A DNA stretch of 64,000 bases from an uncultured Marinobacter sp. Lineage in GTDB: Bacteria > Pseudomonadota > Gammaproteobacteria > Pseudomonadales > Oleiphilaceae. This document shows positions 37,103 to 46,258 of this stretch, piece by piece (positions within the stretch are counted from its first letter, which is position 1; each line of letters opens with the position of its first letter). The notes below the pieces were generated by a model. The model was not told the origin of the DNA. It was given only the letters and a program-made list of their open reading frames with translations, and did no database searches. The position numbers and the translations under genes are program-made. The stretch spans positions 310,001 to 374,000 of the forward strand of contig NZ_CANLBK010000003.1 in assembly GCF_947488835.1 (NCBI RefSeq). The letters are read 5' to 3'.

Positions 37103-38293
37103 TTGTCCAGAGCTGAACACCCCGCGCCATCCACATCGCCATCGACAGCAAGCCTGCTGCCGGTGGCGGTTTTACTTTGGCTGGCCGGGGTCTACCTGCG
37201 CATTCCCATACTGGTTGCGCCACCGCTTGCACCGTTTATCGGTGATGAACTGGCACTGTCTCAGACCTTAACCGGTGCCCTGACCACACTGCCCATCCTT
37301 ATGCTGGCCATAGGCTCCATGCCTGGCTCTCTATCCATTGCCCGCATAGGCCCGCGCAATACACTGGCACTGGCCATGTTCATTATGGTTATCGGCTCCG
37401 CTGGCCGAGGCTTGGCGCCAGACTCCCTCACCTTGATGCTCACCAGCGCCGTTATGGGTATAGGCATCGCCATGATGCAGCCCGCGCTACCGGCACTGTT
37501 GCCACGCTGGCTGGAACCCAAAAACCTGGCACTCGGCTCAGCCATCTACATGAACGGCATGCTGATGGGCGAATTCATCGGCGCAGGCATCACCCTGCCG
37601 GTCATCATGCCATTGTTAGACAACAGTTGGCGCGCCACCATGTTGGCATGGTCATTACCCGCACTGCTGGTCGCCGCAGCCCTGTTCCTGCCCAAACGCG
37701 ACCTGGCCAGACCCACCCAAAAGGTTGCCTGGCTACCCGACTGGAAAAACCCGCTCACCCTGAAGCTAGGCTTGCTGTTGGGCGTATCCGGCTCTCTATT
37801 TTTCGGCGTAAACGCCTATCTGGCGGCATTGCTGGAACAGAGAGGCGAATTCGACAACCTCACCGAAGCCTTGTTCTGGTACAACTTCGCTCAGGTAATT
37901 GCTTCTCTGTTGATGCTGAAAATGGCCCGCTACTGGGTAGGCAGAAAAGCCCCACTGCTCATCATGCTGATACTCAGCCTGCTGGGAACAATAGGGTTGT
38001 TGGTGTTTACAGGATGGTGGGCAATAGCCAGCGCAACGTTCATGAGTTTCACCGCGGGCATACTGTTAATCATGATGGTGGCACTACCACCACTGCTGGT
38101 GCCTGCCAATGAAACCGGCAGATTGTCCGCTGGCAACTTTCTGGTCGGCTACACCATAGCCTTCGCCGTACCCATGCTGGGAGGCGTACTCTCAGACTGG
38201 ACCGGCGACGTTCGACACGCCATAGCCGTAATGATTGCCTACGGAGTTCTAGTCTCCCCACTGGCAATAAAACTTAATCTTCAACGTCAGTAA
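37103..38293 (+). CDS. CynX/NimT-family MFS transporter
   Basis: A 396 aa carrier with twelve predicted helices of the CynX/NimT branch (GVYLRIPILVAPPLAPFIGDEL, GSMPGSLSIARIGPRNTLALAMF, LPRWLEPKNLALGSAIYMNGML). CynX transports cyanate and NimT nitroimidazoles, but relatives handle many substrates. The gene begins 6 nt after ectC; no ATG is available before the second helix, so the TTG at 37103 is taken as start, with a GTG at 37163 possible. Co-transcription with ectC suggests that this carrier could move an osmolyte or a related cyclic amidine (inference). Confidence 0.8.
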   Translation: MSRAEHPAPSTSPSTASLLPVAVLLWLAGVYLRIPILVAPPLAPFIGDELALSQTLTGALTTLPILMLAIGSMPGSLSIARIGPRNTLALAMFIMVIGSAGRGLAPDSLTLMLTSAVMGIGIAMMQPALPALLPRWLEPKNLALGSAIYMNGMLMGEFIGAGITLPVIMPLLDNSWRATMLAWSLPALLVAAALFLPKRDLARPTQKVAWLPDWKNPLTLKLGLLLGVSGSLFFGVNAYLAALLEQRGEFDNLTEALFWYNFAQVIASLLMLKMARYWVGRKAPLLIMLILSLLGTIGLLVFTGWWAIASATFMSFTAGILLIMMVALPPLLVPANETGRLSAGNFLVGYTIAFAVPMLGGVLSDWTGDVRHAIAVMIAYGVLVSPLAIKLNLQRQ

Positions 38294-38315
38294 AGCGCCC
38301 CCACCAATGGCCGAA

Positions 38316-38409
38316 GGCCGTGGAGCGGGGTGTCTTTTCTGCCGGGAAAAAGATGTCTGAGCGAAGCGAGTTGTTTTTCCCAGAAGAAAAGACACCCCGC
38401 TTCGCGGCC
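38316..38409 (+). repeat. palindromic intergenic repeat, copy A
   Basis: Core at 38342-38381 begins CCGGGAAAAAGATGTCTGAG and ends GTTGTTTTTCCC, with GCGAAGC at the centre. Outer arms GCGGGGTGTCTTTTCT and AGAAGAAAAGACACCCCGC pair, and GGCCG (38316) pairs with CGGCC (38409). It lies between the convergent CynX and speC genes and could act as a terminator in both directions. Confidence 0.9.
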
Positions 38410-38436
38410 CACCCCAATGAAGCAGGCCCTCAGGCT

Positions 38437-39612
38437 TTAAATGTAGTAATCCTTCAACGGAGGAAACCCGTTAAATTCTACTGCACTATATGTGGTTGTA
38501 TAGGCTCCGGTGGACAGCCAGTACATACGATCGCCAACAGCCAAGTTCAGTGGCAGCGGGTATTTGTGGTGCTCGTACATGATGTCGGCGCTATCGCATG
38601 TTGGCCCGGCAATTACGCAGTCTTCGCCTTCACCTTTCTTGTCTGTCCAAATAGGAAACTTGATCGCTTCATCCAACGTTTCAATCAAACCGTTGAACTT
38701 GCCCACATCGGTGAACACCCAGCGGTGCAAAGCCGTGCGGGATTTGCGAGCAATCAAAACCACTTCGCTCACCAGAACGCCTGCGTTGGAAATCAACGAA
38801 CGACCTGGCTCGATAATGATTTCCGGCAAATCATCACCAAAATCTTCTTTCAGGAAACGGGTGATTTCAGAAGCATACACACCCAGCTCGTTGGTCCGGT
38901 TGATGTAGTTTGCCGGGAAGCCGCCACCCATGTTGATCATCTTCAGCTCGATGCCGTCTTCTTCTTTCAGACGCTCAAAGATAACCTTCACCTTGTTTAG
39001 CGCCGAATCCCACGCACCGATTTCACGCTGCTGGGAACCCACGTGGAACGACACGCCGTAAGGCACCAGGCCAAGATCACGGGCCAGAATCAACAGGTCC
39101 ATGGCCATGTCGCTCTCACAACCGAATTTGCGCGAAAGCGGCCAGTCAGCTGTTTGCGTGCCGTCGGTCAGAATGCGTACATACACCTTCGCACCGGGAG
39201 CTGCCTTGGCAATCACGCGCAAATCCGCCTCGGAATCCGTGGCGAACATGCGAACACCCTTTTCATAAAAGGTGCGAATATCCCGCGCCTTTTTTATGGT
39301 GTTGCCATAGCTGATCCGATCGCCGGTCACGCCAAGACCCATCACCTTTTCCAACTCATACACCGACGCAATATCAAAACTCGCACCCTTGTCCCGCAAC
39401 ATTGTCAGAACCTGCGGAGCCGGGTTGGCTTTTACTGCGTAATACACATTCGCATAAGGAAAACCCTCCACCAGCTCGTCGTACTGACGATTGATGGTGG
39501 CGGTATCAATCACCACAAACGGTGTTTCCTTGGTATCTGCAAACGCCTTGATCCGCTCAAAGGTCTCGGCAGTGTAGTAATCGGCGATGTTAGCGTTGGC
39601 TGACTCGGTCAT
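38437..39612 (-). CDS. speC: ornithine decarboxylase, alanine-racemase-fold (Pseudomonas SpeC type)
   Basis: A 391 aa PLP enzyme of the fold-III decarboxylases that makes putrescine from ornithine. It shows the Schiff-base Lys in YYAVKANP, the PLP-phosphate loop GGGFPANY, the Arg in EPGRSLIS, and the dimer-contributed catalytic Cys in GPTCDSADIMYEH. It is very like the eukaryotic-type SpeC of Pseudomonas throughout (KAFADTKETPFVVIDTATI). The ATG at 39612 is the first with a purine-rich site upstream; the longer frame is not supported. Lysine activity cannot be excluded. Divergent from cti, with repeat copy B in between. Confidence 0.92.
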   Translation of the reverse strand: MTESANANIADYYTAETFERIKAFADTKETPFVVIDTATINRQYDELVEGFPYANVYYAVKANPAPQVLTMLRDKGASFDIASVYELEKVMGLGVTGDRISYGNTIKKARDIRTFYEKGVRMFATDSEADLRVIAKAAPGAKVYVRILTDGTQTADWPLSRKFGCESDMAMDLLILARDLGLVPYGVSFHVGSQQREIGAWDSALNKVKVIFERLKEEDGIELKMINMGGGFPANYINRTNELGVYASEITRFLKEDFGDDLPEIIIEPGRSLISNAGVLVSEVVLIARKSRTALHRWVFTDVGKFNGLIETLDEAIKFPIWTDKKGEGEDCVIAGPTCDSADIMYEHHKYPLPLNLAVGDRMYWLSTGAYTTTYSAVEFNGFPPLKDYYI

Positions 39613-40020
39613 GGATGGTGTTTCCCCCAGGGGCAAAAAACAGTGCGTAAACGCGAACGCCAGAACCTGAATGGTCCTGACCAAGAAGCGCGATAATCAG
39701 GCTTTTCCCACCCTGCGGATATGAGCATATCTACCCATAATCCGAACAACCGCCAAACCTCCCAAAAGCCCCGGATATCAGGGGCAACGAACAAATTGAG
39801 CCGGATATAAATCACCTGGAGTGCAAGCCCTAACAATGGCCGACAGGCCGAGCAGCCGGGTGCCTTTTCTGCCGGGAAAAAGATGTCTGAGCGAAGCGAG
39901 TTGTTTTTCCCAGAAGAAAAGGCACCCGGCTGCTCGGCCCACCCCCAAAGTAAAAGCGCCTTAGCGAACCCCTATTCAACCGTCTATAATTCACAAAACT
40001 CAGACGACTACAGGCCCCCA
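39613..40020. other. 408 bp divergent intergenic region between speC and cti
   Basis: Holds the promoters of both genes and repeat copy B (39846-39939). The rest shows no gene. The reading frame of cti is open back into the repeat, but that extension is an artefact of the repeat. Confidence 0.6.
39846..39939 (+). repeat. palindromic intergenic repeat, copy B
   Basis: A 94 bp near-perfect palindrome. The core (39872-39911) is identical to copy A. The outer arms, GGCCGAGCAGCCGGGTGCC and GGCACCCGGCTGCTCGGCC, differ from copy A but remain complementary to each other. Both copies share left flank CAATGGCCGA and right flank CCCACCCC. Unlike copy A it sits between divergent genes, so terminator function is unlikely to be its only role. 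Confidence 0.92.
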
Positions 40021-42375
40021 ATGCCGAAACTCATTGCAGCTGCAATTCTGACCCTGCTATTTCTCGCGGGCTGCGCCGAAAACACCACGCCACCTACATT
40101 CAAACAGGCATTGCCCACTGCAACTCACCAACCCGTCAGCTTCAACGACGACGTGCGCCCCATTGTAGAAGCCAAGTGCCTGGCCTGTCACAGCTGCTTT
40201 GATGCCCCATGTCAGCTCAAAATGGAATACTCCGACGGCCTGATTCGAGGTGCCCACAAAGATCCGGTTTACGATGGCGGCCGCTTTGAAACCCAACAAA
40301 CCACGCGCCTTGGGATTGATGCCCAAACCGAACAACAGTGGCGAGAAATGGGTTTCTACTCCGTGCTGGCCCGAGGCGACCAAACCCGCAGCCTGTTCGA
40401 GAATATGATTCGCTTGGGCAAACAGTATGAGTTTGCACCCAACAGCAAACTGCCCGACAACATAGAGCTCGGTCTGTCCCGCGCTAACCAGTGTGTCAGC
40501 AACGAAGACTTCTCCGACTACGCCAGCGACCACCCCTACGAAGGCATGCCGCTGGCCGTAACCGGTCTCACCGACGACGAATACGCCACGCTCACCGGCT
40601 GGCTTAACCAGGGTGGGGCTATCAGCCCGTTGGTTATCAAACCAACTGACGCCGAACTGAGTCACATCAACCGTTGGGAGGCCTGGCTTAATGATCGTAG
40701 CCCCCGCCAACAATTGATCAGCCGCTGGGTATACGAACACCTCTATCTGGCGCATCTGTATTTTGAGGATGAGGGCACAGACACCCGCTTCTTTGAAATC
40801 GTGCGTTCCTACACGGTGCCGGGCATACCCATTGGCATGATTGCGACCCGGCGTCCCAACGACGACCCCGAAGGCCCTGTGTATTACCGCCTAAGGCCCG
40901 TTGCTGGCAGCATTGTGCACAAGCGCCACATTACCTTCGCATTCGAGGAGAAGCCGTTTGAACGCACCCGGGAGCTGTTTGAAGCCGGCGACTGGCAAGT
41001 AGATTCCCTGCCAGACTACAGCCGGGATAGTCGCGCCAACCCGTTTGTGACTTTCGCAGACATACCCGCAAAAGTCCGCTACCAGTTCATGCTGGATAAC
41101 GCCGAGTATTTCACACGCACCTTCATTCGCGGGCCGGTATGCCGCGGCCAGATTGCCACCGACGTGATCCGGGATCACTTTTGGGTTAGCTATCACGATC
41201 CGGAAGACGATCTTTACCTAACCGATGCCGAGTATCGCAACAAGGTAAGCCCCTTACTGGCACTACCTGGCCAGGACAGCGCTTTGCTGGATCTGGGGGA
41301 AAACTGGATTGACTATCAAGGCAAGCGTAACCGCTACCATGAACTGCGAAACCAGGCCTACCGGGAGGCCTACCCAAAAGGTGCTTCCCTCGACCATATC
41401 TGGGATGGCGACGGCAACAATACCAACGCTCTGCTGACGGTATTCCGCCACCACGACAATGCCTCAGTACAGCGGGGGCTTATCGGTCAGGTACCGCTAA
41501 CCAGTTGGTGGATGGATTACCCTCTGTTTGAACGCACCTATTATGAACTGGTGGTGAATTTTGACGTGTTCGGTAATGTAGCCCATCAGGTTCAAACGCG
41601 GCTCTACTTTGACCTGATCCGGAACGGCGGTGAACAGGACTACCTCAGGTTGATACCGCCAGGTGAGCGCAATCGGGTTTTACGGAACTGGTATCAGGAT
41701 TCAGGTTCGCTAAAACTGGATTACAGCTACGCCCGCATGGACGATACCGCCCCCTCACAGGTGCCCTATGCCACCTCGGCTTTCAATGAGGAGCTCGGCG
41801 CTCGCATGCTGTTGAAATTCCACGAACTGAACGCAGAGCGGAATGACCCTATCAACCGCTGTGGTGGCAGTGACTGTGGCCGCAAAGACGAACCAGAGTG
41901 GATTCGGGATGCAGACCAGGTACTGTCTGAAATTGCCGCTACCCGGGCCGAATTCCTCCCGGCAATCAACTACCTGCCAGACGTTACCTTCTTGCGGGTT
42001 CACAACGGGGAAGGGCAGCGCACGGTTTATACGATTATTCGCGACCGCGCCCACAGCAATGTCGCTTTCCTGCTGGGAGAAGATCCACGCTACCAGCCGG
42101 AGAACGACAAGCTGACCATTTACCCGGGAATCATCGGCAGCTACCCCAATTTCATCTTCGACATCCCGGCCTCGCAACTGGAGCTCTTCAAAGACCGGAT
42201 GAAAGCCCTGAAAGTGGAGGAGCCGAAGGCGTTTGAATCTCTGGTGGGCGTATGGGGCGTACGCCGAACCCACCGGCAGTTCTGGGAAATTCTTCACGAC
42301 ATTACCGCTTGGCACCGCGAGCACCAGCCCCTGCAGGCAGGAATTTTCGACATTAACCGTTACGAAAACCTGTAA
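40021..42375 (+). CDS. cti: fatty acid cis/trans isomerase
   Basis: A 784 aa periplasmic haem protein that converts cis-unsaturated acyl chains of membrane phospholipids to trans, rigidifying the membrane under solvent or heat stress. A lipoprotein-like signal (LLFLAGC) is followed by the cytochrome-c-type site CLACHSCFDAPCQL (about residues 60-73), which matches known Cti proteins. The remainder is the CTI domain (KPTDAELSHINRWEAWLNDRSPRQQLISRW, GPVCRGQIATDVIRDHFWV, TFLRVHNGEGQRTVYTIIRDRAHSNV). The ATG at 40021 puts the signal sequence at the N-terminus; an open extension upstream runs through repeat B and is not real. Confidence 0.94.
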   Translation: MPKLIAAAILTLLFLAGCAENTTPPTFKQALPTATHQPVSFNDDVRPIVEAKCLACHSCFDAPCQLKMEYSDGLIRGAHKDPVYDGGRFETQQTTRLGIDAQTEQQWREMGFYSVLARGDQTRSLFENMIRLGKQYEFAPNSKLPDNIELGLSRANQCVSNEDFSDYASDHPYEGMPLAVTGLTDDEYATLTGWLNQGGAISPLVIKPTDAELSHINRWEAWLNDRSPRQQLISRWVYEHLYLAHLYFEDEGTDTRFFEIVRSYTVPGIPIGMIATRRPNDDPEGPVYYRLRPVAGSIVHKRHITFAFEEKPFERTRELFEAGDWQVDSLPDYSRDSRANPFVTFADIPAKVRYQFMLDNAEYFTRTFIRGPVCRGQIATDVIRDHFWVSYHDPEDDLYLTDAEYRNKVSPLLALPGQDSALLDLGENWIDYQGKRNRYHELRNQAYREAYPKGASLDHIWDGDGNNTNALLTVFRHHDNASVQRGLIGQVPLTSWWMDYPLFERTYYELVVNFDVFGNVAHQVQTRLYFDLIRNGGEQDYLRLIPPGERNRVLRNWYQDSGSLKLDYSYARMDDTAPSQVPYATSAFNEELGARMLLKFHELNAERNDPINRCGGSDCGRKDEPEWIRDADQVLSEIAATRAEFLPAINYLPDVTFLRVHNGEGQRTVYTIIRDRAHSNVAFLLGEDPRYQPENDKLTIYPGIIGSYPNFIFDIPASQLELFKDRMKALKVEEPKAFESLVGVWGVRRTHRQFWEILHDITAWHREHQPLQAGIFDINRYENL

Positions 42376-42407
42376 CCCTTTAGCTGTCTAACTCTCTAAC
42401 CCCGGGC

Positions 42408-43226
42408 TCAAACCGCCACAGGGTGGAATGGCGCGGGGGTGTTGGAACCACCGGGGTCCCGGGGTTCACTCTGCTGTTGCAGATATTCCAGAATGGCGTC
42501 TTTCAGATCGCTGCCCTGGCCCAACCCCTGATTACCGAATAAACGGTTGAATTCCAGTACAAAGGGGTAGCCTTCCACCAAAGCAATATCGAAGCCGGCG
42601 TGATCCACATCCAGTTCCCGGGCCAGACGCAGGGCGAGATCAGTCATCACCTCAGGTACGGGGCTGTTATCGATCTTGCCGCCTTTAGAAACATTGTTGT
42701 AAAAGCCCTGCTCCGCCTGGGTGCGCCAATAGGCTGTCACAACCTTATCGCCCACCACCACAATGCGCGCATCGCGATCCAGGGGCAGATACTCCTGAAC
42801 GTACAGAACGTCTGTGCGATCGCAGTACTTCTGCCAGTCGTCATGGTTTTCAATCAGCCACACACCTTCGCCCATGCTGGCTTTCGGCAGTTTCGCCACA
42901 AAGGGCAGCGCCATAACACTCCATATATGCTCGCGCTCCTCCGGGCCGTTGGCCTCAATGATGGTCCAGGGGATATGCTCCGGCGCGACCGCCTCAAAGG
43001 CTCGGGTCATTTCCACTTTGTCGTGGCCAATGCGGTAGCTGGCAACACTGGGGAACACTCGGCATTTCAAGCCATGCACCAGCGCATTGAGCTGCCAGTA
43101 TTCGGGGAATAGCACCCAGTCTGCATTGCGCAGCAGTTCTTTATGGCGCAGGTAATTCTCCGGTTTCAATACCGTCGTATCCGGAAAGCCAAGTGTGCGG
43201 AAAATATTAAATGATACTAAATTCAT
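42408..43226 (-). CDS. RimK-like ATP-grasp domain protein
   Basis: A 272 aa protein with an ATP-grasp fold. An N-terminal Rossmann-like part (LRNADWVLFPEYWQLNALVHGLKCRVFPS) is followed by the ATP-binding half (PFVAKLPKASMGEGVWLIEN, VLYVQEYLPLDRDARIVVVG) and the Mg-binding C-terminal motif AGFDIALVEGYPFVLEFNRLFGNQG (EFN with Asp/Glu). Such enzymes ligate amino acids or make glutathione-like bonds; the substrate is not evident. Start chosen at ATG 43226, although a ribosome-binding site is weak. It stands alone, convergent with cti. Confidence 0.78.
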   Translation of the reverse strand: MNLVSFNIFRTLGFPDTTVLKPENYLRHKELLRNADWVLFPEYWQLNALVHGLKCRVFPSVASYRIGHDKVEMTRAFEAVAPEHIPWTIIEANGPEEREHIWSVMALPFVAKLPKASMGEGVWLIENHDDWQKYCDRTDVLYVQEYLPLDRDARIVVVGDKVVTAYWRTQAEQGFYNNVSKGGKIDNSPVPEVMTDLALRLARELDVDHAGFDIALVEGYPFVLEFNRLFGNQGLGQGSDLKDAILEYLQQQSEPRDPGGSNTPAPFHPVAV

Positions 43227-43385
43227 GGGCGGGATCGCGCTGAGTAAAGTGGGCAATTTTTAAGCAGTTTCACCTTGGGCGCAAGTGTTTTTTCTGGGCT
43301 AAATTGACGGTGGTCATGGTTTTTATTAACGCAACTGATAATAATTCGCATTACATTGTGCATTAATTTACCACGGAGCCTTACC

Positions 43386-43754
43386 ATGACAATCGTTCGC
43401 CAGTTTACTGCCGTAGCCGCCTCCCTGCTGATCGCTGTGCCCGCATTTGCCGGCGACAGCGACCACTTCAAAGGCCAGCCTTCAAACACCCTTGAGCAGG
43501 CCGTTGCCAACTTCTCCGACTACAACAACAAGCTGGAAAAAGTGCTGGCCGGTGATCTGACTCCAGAAGCCATGAACGAAGTTCATCAGCTCACCTACAC
43601 TCTTGAAAATGCCCTGCAAAAGCTGGATGACGAGATTGATGCGCTTGAGGATACTCTGGAGAAAGTCCACAAGGCCTCCGAGCATGCGGATCCGGATACC
43701 GTGCGCACAGCTGGCGAGCAGTATCTCAGCAACAGCCGGAAGATGATCAAGTAA
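43386..43754 (+). CDS. DUF6746 family secreted protein
   Basis: A 122 aa exported protein with a clear signal peptide (AVAASLLIAVPAFAGD). The mature part (HFKGQPSNTLEQAVANFSDYNNKLEKVL) is helical and acidic, with a coiled-coil-like centre (LQKLDDEIDALEDTLEKVHKASEH), and fits DUF6746, small periplasmic proteins of unknown role. GGAG lies eight bases before the ATG. The stop codon abuts that of hrpB with no spacing on the opposite strand. Confidence 0.82.
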   Translation: MTIVRQFTAVAASLLIAVPAFAGDSDHFKGQPSNTLEQAVANFSDYNNKLEKVLAGDLTPEAMNEVHQLTYTLENALQKLDDEIDALEDTLEKVHKASEHADPDTVRTAGEQYLSNSRKMIK

Positions 43755-46253
43755 TTACTGGCGGGGCTTTCTTTTGACGCCCTGCTGGGCAACCGCGGTT
43801 AGTGGGTCTTCTGGCCAGGGATGTTTGGGGTAGCGGCCGCGGGTGTCTTTGCGCACCTGCGGGTACACGTTAACCCAAAAACTGGCCAGATCCGCCGTAA
43901 CCGCCAGCGGTCTCTGGGCAGGGGAAAGCAGATGAATCAGCACTGGCACCTTGCCACCAGCAACGGTCGGCGTTGTTATCCAACCAAATAAGGCCTGCAA
44001 CTTGGCTGCCAATACCGGGCCATTCTCCGCGGTGTAATCCAGGGTAACGGAGCTGCCGGTGGGGATGGTCAGGCTGGTTGGGGCCTGTTCCCCCAGCTGC
44101 TTCTGTTGCGGGTAGTCCAGCAAGCTGTTCAGGGCGTTGTACAGGTTCAGTTTAGCCAGATCAGACCAGCGGCTGATGCCGCTCAGGAAGGGCCCAAGCC
44201 ACTCTTCCAGAGCGTCTGTCAGGGCTTGATCACTGACATCCGGCCACTGGCCGGGAAAGTGCCTGGCCAACAAAGCGACTCGCGCCTGCCACTGCAGGGC
44301 AGCAGGTGTCCAGGGCAGGTTATCCAGCCCTCTGCGCCGAACGGCGGCGAGTATGCCCTGCTGAATCAGCTCCTGTGACGGCTTTGCCAGCGGTTTCTCG
44401 GCAAGGACCAGCGCCCCCAGTCGGCGCGTTTTGCGTGCGATAACAGTGCCGCGTTTATCATCCCATTCCGCTTCATCCTGCTCACGAATATGGGCCGCCA
44501 GATCGACTTCCAGCGTTGCCAGGTCCACCGGGGCTGCCAGATAAATCCGTGCTTCTCTGGCCTTGCCGTCCAGGTCTGCAGCCACCAGCCATTCATGCCG
44601 CGCCAGCCCGTCGTCGTCTCGCAGAAGGGAACCTTTGCCGTTGCTGAGCTGGTAGCGTGGTGTATCTCCGGGACGGCGTTTGCCGATGCGATCCGGGTAG
44701 GCAAGAGCCAACAAGCGTCCCACTTCTGTGGCCGTTGGCATGAGTTCTTGTTCGCGCTTCCCATTGTCGCCAGACGCTGACAAACGCTTGGCCTGCTGGC
44801 GCAGAGCTTGAAGACGGTGCGGATCTATACGCTGAGAACCTCGTTCTCCACGAAGGGCTCGGATGCGTTCATGCATGTCGGCACCGGCACCCGGGCCCAG
44901 CAAGTCCCTGTCTTCCAATAGCGCGGCTAGCTCCGCCGCCAGCTTGCCCAGCCCAAGCGATCGCCCGAGTATGACCATGTGGGCCAACCTGGGGTGAATG
45001 CCCAACCCCCGCGCTGATTTGCCGTGCTCGGTGATTGCGCTTGCATCATCCAGCATGTCCAGCCACTGCAGCAGCTCCACACCCTGCTGCCAATGGGCAG
45101 GTGGCGGCGAGTCGATCCACACCAGGTTATCCGGTGTTCTGGCACCCCATTGGGCCAACTCGAGCACCAGCGGGGCCAGATCGGCCTCGCGAATCTCCGG
45201 TGGCGTGAAATCCGCCAGCCCGAACTGTTCCGACTCGCTCCATAACCGGTAACACACACCCGGTTCTACCCGGCCTGCGCGACCCTTGCGTTGCTCTGCA
45301 GAAGCTTTGGAAACCCGGCCAGTAATCAGCCGTGTCATGCCACTATTTGGGTCAAACACAGCCCGGCGTTGCTGGCCGCTGTCCACCACCACCCGCACGC
45401 CTTCAATGGTCAGACTGGTTTCTGCGATGGCGGTTGCCAGTACTACTTTGCGAGTGCATGCAGCGGCTGGCGCAATGGCCTGGTCCTGCTCTGCAGCTTT
45501 CAGGTTGCCGAACAGGGGGGCGATGACAACGTTCGAGGCCACCTGCCCGGTCAACGCTTGGGCCACCCGATGAATCTCTCCTGCGCCCGGCAGGAACACC
45601 AGCACCGAGCCAGGTTGCTGCGCCAGAGCTTCGGTAACCACCGCTACAACTTGATCCACCAGTCTCGGGTAGCGTTGCGTGCTTGCCGCCGGGCGATAGA
45701 ACACTTCCACAGGAAAGGCTCGGCCTTCACTGCTCAATACCGGTACATCTCCGAGCAGGCGGGCAATGGGCGCGGTGTCCAGTGTGGCGGACATCACCAG
45801 TACTCGAAGATCTTCCCTCAATGCGTCTTGTGTCTCTCGTACCAATGCCAGCCCGAGATCGGCCTGGAGGGAGCGTTCGTGGAATTCATCGAAGAGCACA
45901 GCTGCGTAGTCTTCCAGCATGGGATCGCTCTGGATCAGCCGGGTGAGAATGCCTTCGGTCACAACTTCTATGCGTGTCGCGCCAGATATTTTGGTATCCA
46001 GCCGCGTGCGGTAGCCGACGGTTTGGCCGGGCTGTTCACCCAGCTGCGACGCCATAAATCTGGCCGCAGAACGAGCTGCCAACCGCCGGGGTTCGAGCAT
46101 CAGGATTTTACCGCCTTGCACCCAAGGTTCATCCAGCAGTGCCAAAGGTACCCGCGTAGTTTTACCTGCGCCCGGGGGTGCCTGCAGCAGGGCCGTGGTG
46201 GCTTGCTGCAGGGTTTGTTTTAGCTCTGGGAGGATGCGGTCTATTGGGAGCAC
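43755..46253 (-). CDS. hrpB: ATP-dependent helicase HrpB (DEAH-box)
   Basis: An 832 aa DExH-box RNA helicase-like protein. Walker A APPGAGKTTRVPLALL, motif II LFDEFHERS, motif III MSATLD, motif V region VVLATAIAETSLTIEGVRVVVDSG and motif VI QRKGRAGRVEPG are visible, with the HrpB-specific C-terminal domain (VNVYPQVRKDTRGRYPKHPWPEDPL). The start is uncertain: GTG at 46253 gives the family-typical MLPIDRILPEL, while a TTG at 46262 would overlap the upstream MFS stop. It follows the MFS gene on the same strand. Cellular role of HrpB is poorly defined; expression is constitutive in most bacteria. Confidence 0.93.
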   Translation of the reverse strand: MLPIDRILPELKQTLQQATTALLQAPPGAGKTTRVPLALLDEPWVQGGKILMLEPRRLAARSAARFMASQLGEQPGQTVGYRTRLDTKISGATRIEVVTEGILTRLIQSDPMLEDYAAVLFDEFHERSLQADLGLALVRETQDALREDLRVLVMSATLDTAPIARLLGDVPVLSSEGRAFPVEVFYRPAASTQRYPRLVDQVVAVVTEALAQQPGSVLVFLPGAGEIHRVAQALTGQVASNVVIAPLFGNLKAAEQDQAIAPAAACTRKVVLATAIAETSLTIEGVRVVVDSGQQRRAVFDPNSGMTRLITGRVSKASAEQRKGRAGRVEPGVCYRLWSESEQFGLADFTPPEIREADLAPLVLELAQWGARTPDNLVWIDSPPPAHWQQGVELLQWLDMLDDASAITEHGKSARGLGIHPRLAHMVILGRSLGLGKLAAELAALLEDRDLLGPGAGADMHERIRALRGERGSQRIDPHRLQALRQQAKRLSASGDNGKREQELMPTATEVGRLLALAYPDRIGKRRPGDTPRYQLSNGKGSLLRDDDGLARHEWLVAADLDGKAREARIYLAAPVDLATLEVDLAAHIREQDEAEWDDKRGTVIARKTRRLGALVLAEKPLAKPSQELIQQGILAAVRRRGLDNLPWTPAALQWQARVALLARHFPGQWPDVSDQALTDALEEWLGPFLSGISRWSDLAKLNLYNALNSLLDYPQQKQLGEQAPTSLTIPTGSSVTLDYTAENGPVLAAKLQALFGWITTPTVAGGKVPVLIHLLSPAQRPLAVTADLASFWVNVYPQVRKDTRGRYPKHPWPEDPLTAVAQQGVKRKPRQ

Positions 46254-46258
46254 GGCTA

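Noticed and set aside
39883..40020. N-terminal extension of Cti beginning MSERSELFF
   Set aside because: It is the translation of repeat copy B; the real start at 40021 opens with a lipoprotein-type signal sequence.
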